NCBI GenBank assembly: GCA_020025965.1
Contig: JAHHRG010000009.1
Location: 1-45,671, forward strand
DNA length: 45,671 nt
Source of the DNA: Sutterella sp.
GTDB lineage: Bacteria; Pseudomonadota; Gammaproteobacteria; Burkholderiales; Burkholderiaceae_F
Direction of reading: 5' to 3'
Part shown: positions 43,773 to 45,671 of the stretch, piece after piece
Layout: each line of letters starts with the position of its first letter
How positions within the stretch are numbered: the stretch's first letter is position 1
Position numbers and translations under genes: made by a program
The notes under the pieces: model-generated
The model's database searches: none
Told to the model about the DNA's origin: nothing
The model's input: only the letters and a program-made list of their open reading frames with translations

Positions 43773-45230
43773 TCAAAGGAGAGGCGCTAGTAAGTAGGCG
43801 GCGCCCTCCTTTAGTTTGTCAGAGAACGGGCGTTTTGCCCAGCTCTTCGGATCAATAAGGCTGCATTGAGACTCATAGTGTTCATGCAGCTTTTTTAACG
43901 ACTGGAGAAAGTCGACATCGAAAATGAGCAACATCATCTCAAAGTTGAGGTGAAGACTACGATTGTCGAAATTAACGGTACCAAAGACGGCATATTCATC
44001 ATCGACAGCGATTGATTTCGTATGAAGTAGTCCTCCTCGGTACGATAGGATCTCAGCTCCTGCCTCTAGAAGGTCATGGTAATGACGTCGACCCGCCCAG
44101 CTCACCATGGCACTGTCAGCCTTCTCGGGAACAATGAGTTTAACCGATACCCCGCGATAGGCAGCATTGAGTAAAGCGGCAGAAAGGACTTCATTCGGAA
44201 CAAAGTAAGGCGTTGTTATCGTAATACTGTGTCTAGCACCGTTAATGGCTTCAAGAAGAAGATAAAGATTTGCTTCTCGCTGGGTATAGGGACCAGAAGG
44301 AACTGTGACGACAGCGGCTTTTCCGATCTGTGGAATGGGAGCATATTCGCGTGCGGGTTCAATGTCGGACATATCGCCATCAGGTTGCAGAGCCCAGTCA
44401 TTGATAAAAGTGATTTTGAGAGACATGACGGCCGGACCTTCAATACGAGCCATTGCGTCGACCCAGCTGCCGAGTGTCTTGGCAGCATCGTAAGACTGCG
44501 GATCGATCATGTTGAGGCTTCCCGTGTAACCGACTCGATCATCAATAACGATTGTCTTGCGATGAAGGCGAAGGTCGGCGCGTTGCAAGCCGAAAAATCG
44601 CAGGAATTTCATCGGCATGGCAGAGGCGACCGAAATGCCAGCTTCCTTGAAATAACCGTAAGTATTGCTTGAAAGAAAATCGCGTGCTCCGAAATCGTCA
44701 ACGAGGATGCGGATCTTCACACCACGACGATGCGCGGCAAGGAGTGCGTCAGCCACTTTGTCGGTTTCTCCGCCAGGAGCCCAGATGTAAAACTCCATGT
44801 CAACCGAAAATTGAGCGTTGTTGATGTCCTCAAGAATAGAATCAAACATCTCTGCTGTAGTTGAAAGCAGTTTCAGATCGGTACCGAACGTAACGGGAAG
44901 GCAGGCCATGCGTGTGGCCAAATGGATCAGGGTACGGTGGCGTGCTAAATGGGAGGGCAGGGGGCCCGTTGGCGTCAGTTTGTGCTGAGACTGACGACCC
45001 CAGCGGGTAAACATCTTGCGATAACGTCGTGCACGTAATTGACCGACTGGACGTTCACCGAACATTAAGTAGAGCAAGAACCCTAAATAGGGAAGAATCG
45101 CCGTTATAAGAATCCAGGCAAAAGAGGATCCAGGAGGATGACGGGTCAGCATGACTCGCAAAACGACACCCGCCAAGATGGTGAACTGTACGAGTGCTGC
45201 TAGGACGGTGAGAGTATCGAAGTCGGCCAT
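43773..45230 (-). CDS. cls: Cardiolipin synthase
   Basis: Membrane enzyme of the phospholipase D superfamily that forms cardiolipin from phosphatidylglycerol. The 485-residue product has two N-terminal helices (about residues 5-27 and 37-57), the segment ILPYLGFLLYLMFGERPVG, and two HKD motifs: His223-Lys225-Asp230 (LHRKTIVID, then GYTGSLNMID) and His403-Lys405-Asp410 (LHTKSIAVD, then FGTVNFDNRS). ATG 45230 begins the family-like N-terminus; it lacks a Shine-Dalgarno sequence and stands 13 bases after a terminator-like hairpin. Divergent from tRNA-Tyr. Confidence 0.94.
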   Translation of the reverse strand: MADFDTLTVLAALVQFTILAGVVLRVMLTRHPPGSSFAWILITAILPYLGFLLYLMFGERPVGQLRARRYRKMFTRWGRQSQHKLTPTGPLPSHLARHRTLIHLATRMACLPVTFGTDLKLLSTTAEMFDSILEDINNAQFSVDMEFYIWAPGGETDKVADALLAAHRRGVKIRILVDDFGARDFLSSNTYGYFKEAGISVASAMPMKFLRFFGLQRADLRLHRKTIVIDDRVGYTGSLNMIDPQSYDAAKTLGSWVDAMARIEGPAVMSLKITFINDWALQPDGDMSDIEPAREYAPIPQIGKAAVVTVPSGPYTQREANLYLLLEAINGARHSITITTPYFVPNEVLSAALLNAAYRGVSVKLIVPEKADSAMVSWAGRRHYHDLLEAGAEILSYRGGLLHTKSIAVDDEYAVFGTVNFDNRSLHLNFEMMLLIFDVDFLQSLKKLHEHYESQCSLIDPKSWAKRPFSDKLKEGAAYLLAPLL

Positions 45231-45243
45231 AGTACGAAAAGAG

Positions 45244-45266
45244 AAAAAACGACCGACTGCGGTCGT
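45244..45266 (-). terminator. Terminator-like hairpin in the cls leader
   Basis: Seven-bp stem (45249-45255 with 45260-45266), loop of 4, followed on the minus strand by six T. It lies between the presumed cls promoter and the cls start codon, which is 13 bases beyond the T run, so it may act as an attenuator. Confidence 0.6.
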
Positions 45267-45323
45267 CCCTGTTAAGTGTAAGACGCGAAGAGGCAAAAAA
45301 AAGCCCTAAAAAATGCAAAATAT

Positions 45324-45349
45324 AAGTATAAATACGTATTTTGATACTT
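45324..45349. repeat. AT-rich inverted repeat between cls and tRNA-Tyr
   Basis: AAGTAT-AAATAC at 45324-45335 faces GTATTT-TG-ATACTT at 45336-45349, broken only by TG; a run of eight T overlaps its right end. The minus strand reads TATACT here, a possible -10 box for cls. It could be an operator or a weak AT hairpin. Confidence 0.45.
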
Positions 45350-45364
45350 TTTTTTAAACGACTA

Positions 45365-45393
45365 TTGACACCGAAATATGGATAGGTCATAAT
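45365..45393 (+). promoter_or_regulatory. Promoter of tRNA-Tyr and the following tRNA cluster
   Basis: Consensus -35 TTGACA at 45365-45370, 17-base spacer, -10 CATAAT at 45388-45393, 14 bases before the mature tRNA. A very good sigma-70 promoter. Confidence 0.85.
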
Positions 45394-45407
45394 TCGGTTC
45401 TCGCTAC

Positions 45408-45493
45408 GGAGGGGTGTCCGAGTGGCTAAAGGAGGCAGACTGTAAATCTGTTGGCATACGCCTACGATGGTTCGAATCCATCCCTCTCCACCA
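45408..45493 (+). tRNA. tRNA-Tyr (anticodon GTA)
   Basis: 86 bases with long variable arm, as class II tRNAs. The acceptor stem GGAGGGG pairs with 45483-45489, the anticodon stem 45435-45439 pairs with 45447-45451, and the loop CTGTAAA holds GTA at 45442-45444. The T arm GATGG-TTCGAAT-CCATC is perfect, and CCA is encoded. A small AGCGAA/TTCGCT hairpin directly follows. Confidence 0.97.
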
Positions 45494-45626
45494 GCGAAAC
45501 TTTCGCTTAACGCGACAATGCAGAGCGGAAGGTCGACTAAGTATCGAAGAATAGTTCGCCGGCGGGCTCAAAACTGCCAGACTAGGATTGAGAACTTGGT
45601 TTTCCCGTCATCCGCTCATGAAGCGT
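45494..45626 (+). other. Spacer between tRNA-Tyr and tRNA-Thr
   Basis: 133 bases where relatives usually carry a tRNA-Gly. No intact tRNA folds by hand. GCGGAAG at 45525-45531 and CATCCGC at 45609-45615 could pair as an acceptor-like stem with one mismatch, but the D and T arms are not recognisable. Confidence 0.4.

Positions 45627-45671
<45 letters not shown>

Overview
The window reads as ordinary chromosomal, mostly housekeeping DNA of a betaproteobacterium. The best guess, by inference and not by any database comparison, is an anaerobic gut member of Burkholderiales in the Sutterella/Parasutterella group (Sutterellaceae). Reasons: the argS - SPOR protein - dsbA - SDR cluster and the DUF971 - ubiE - Tim44-like cluster are typical Burkholderiales arrangements; a four-gene oxidoreductase resembling pyruvate/phenylglyoxylate:acceptor enzymes points to anaerobic metabolism; codon use is even, with moderate GC. 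No insertion sequence, integrase, phage gene, CRISPR array or toxin-antitoxin pair was seen.

Layout. 1-3.7 kb: end of the ATP synthase operon (atpA partial, atpG, atpD, atpC) closed by a strong terminator. 3.7-9.3 kb: universal stress protein, DUF167, hemE, priA, tRNA-Arg(CCG), DUF971 and ubiE. 9.3-13.7 kb: a Tim44-like membrane protein, then glmU and glmS, which make UDP-GlcNAc. 13.7-21.2 kb: MarC-family protein, then divergently a complete tripartite RND efflux operon (adaptor, pump, outer-membrane factor) ending in its own TetR-type regulator; a perfect 16-bp palindrome upstream of the adaptor is the likely operator. 21.3-25.5 kb, minus strand: a four-helix membrane protein, OmpR-type response regulator, sensor kinase and Deg-type periplasmic protease, a probable envelope-stress unit.

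25.5-28.7 kb: small conserved proteins (Tic20/DUF4870-like, YaeQ, alpha/beta hydrolase, DUF1801-like, DUF3455 lipoprotein). 28.9-33.4 kb: a 2-oxoacid oxidoreductase operon whose last gene joins a GltD-like flavoprotein to a two-cluster ferredoxin (delta) domain, so that the enzyme may use NAD(P) directly. 33.5-36.2 kb: TetA-like MFS transporter and SstT Na+/serine-threonine symporter. 36.3-42.0 kb: recQ, then the minus-strand argS - SPOR - dsbA - SDR operon. 42.2-45.7 kb: folE2, a small membrane protein, cardiolipin synthase, tRNA-Tyr and the first part of tRNA-Thr(GGT), probably the start of the tRNA-tufB cluster.

There is no obvious wholly new system. The points most worth checking are the flavoprotein-ferredoxin fusion, the membrane protein-two-component-protease unit, terminator-like hairpins directly in front of the recQ and cls start codons, the predicted efflux operator, and the tRNA-Tyr/tRNA-Thr spacer where a tRNA-Gly would be expected.
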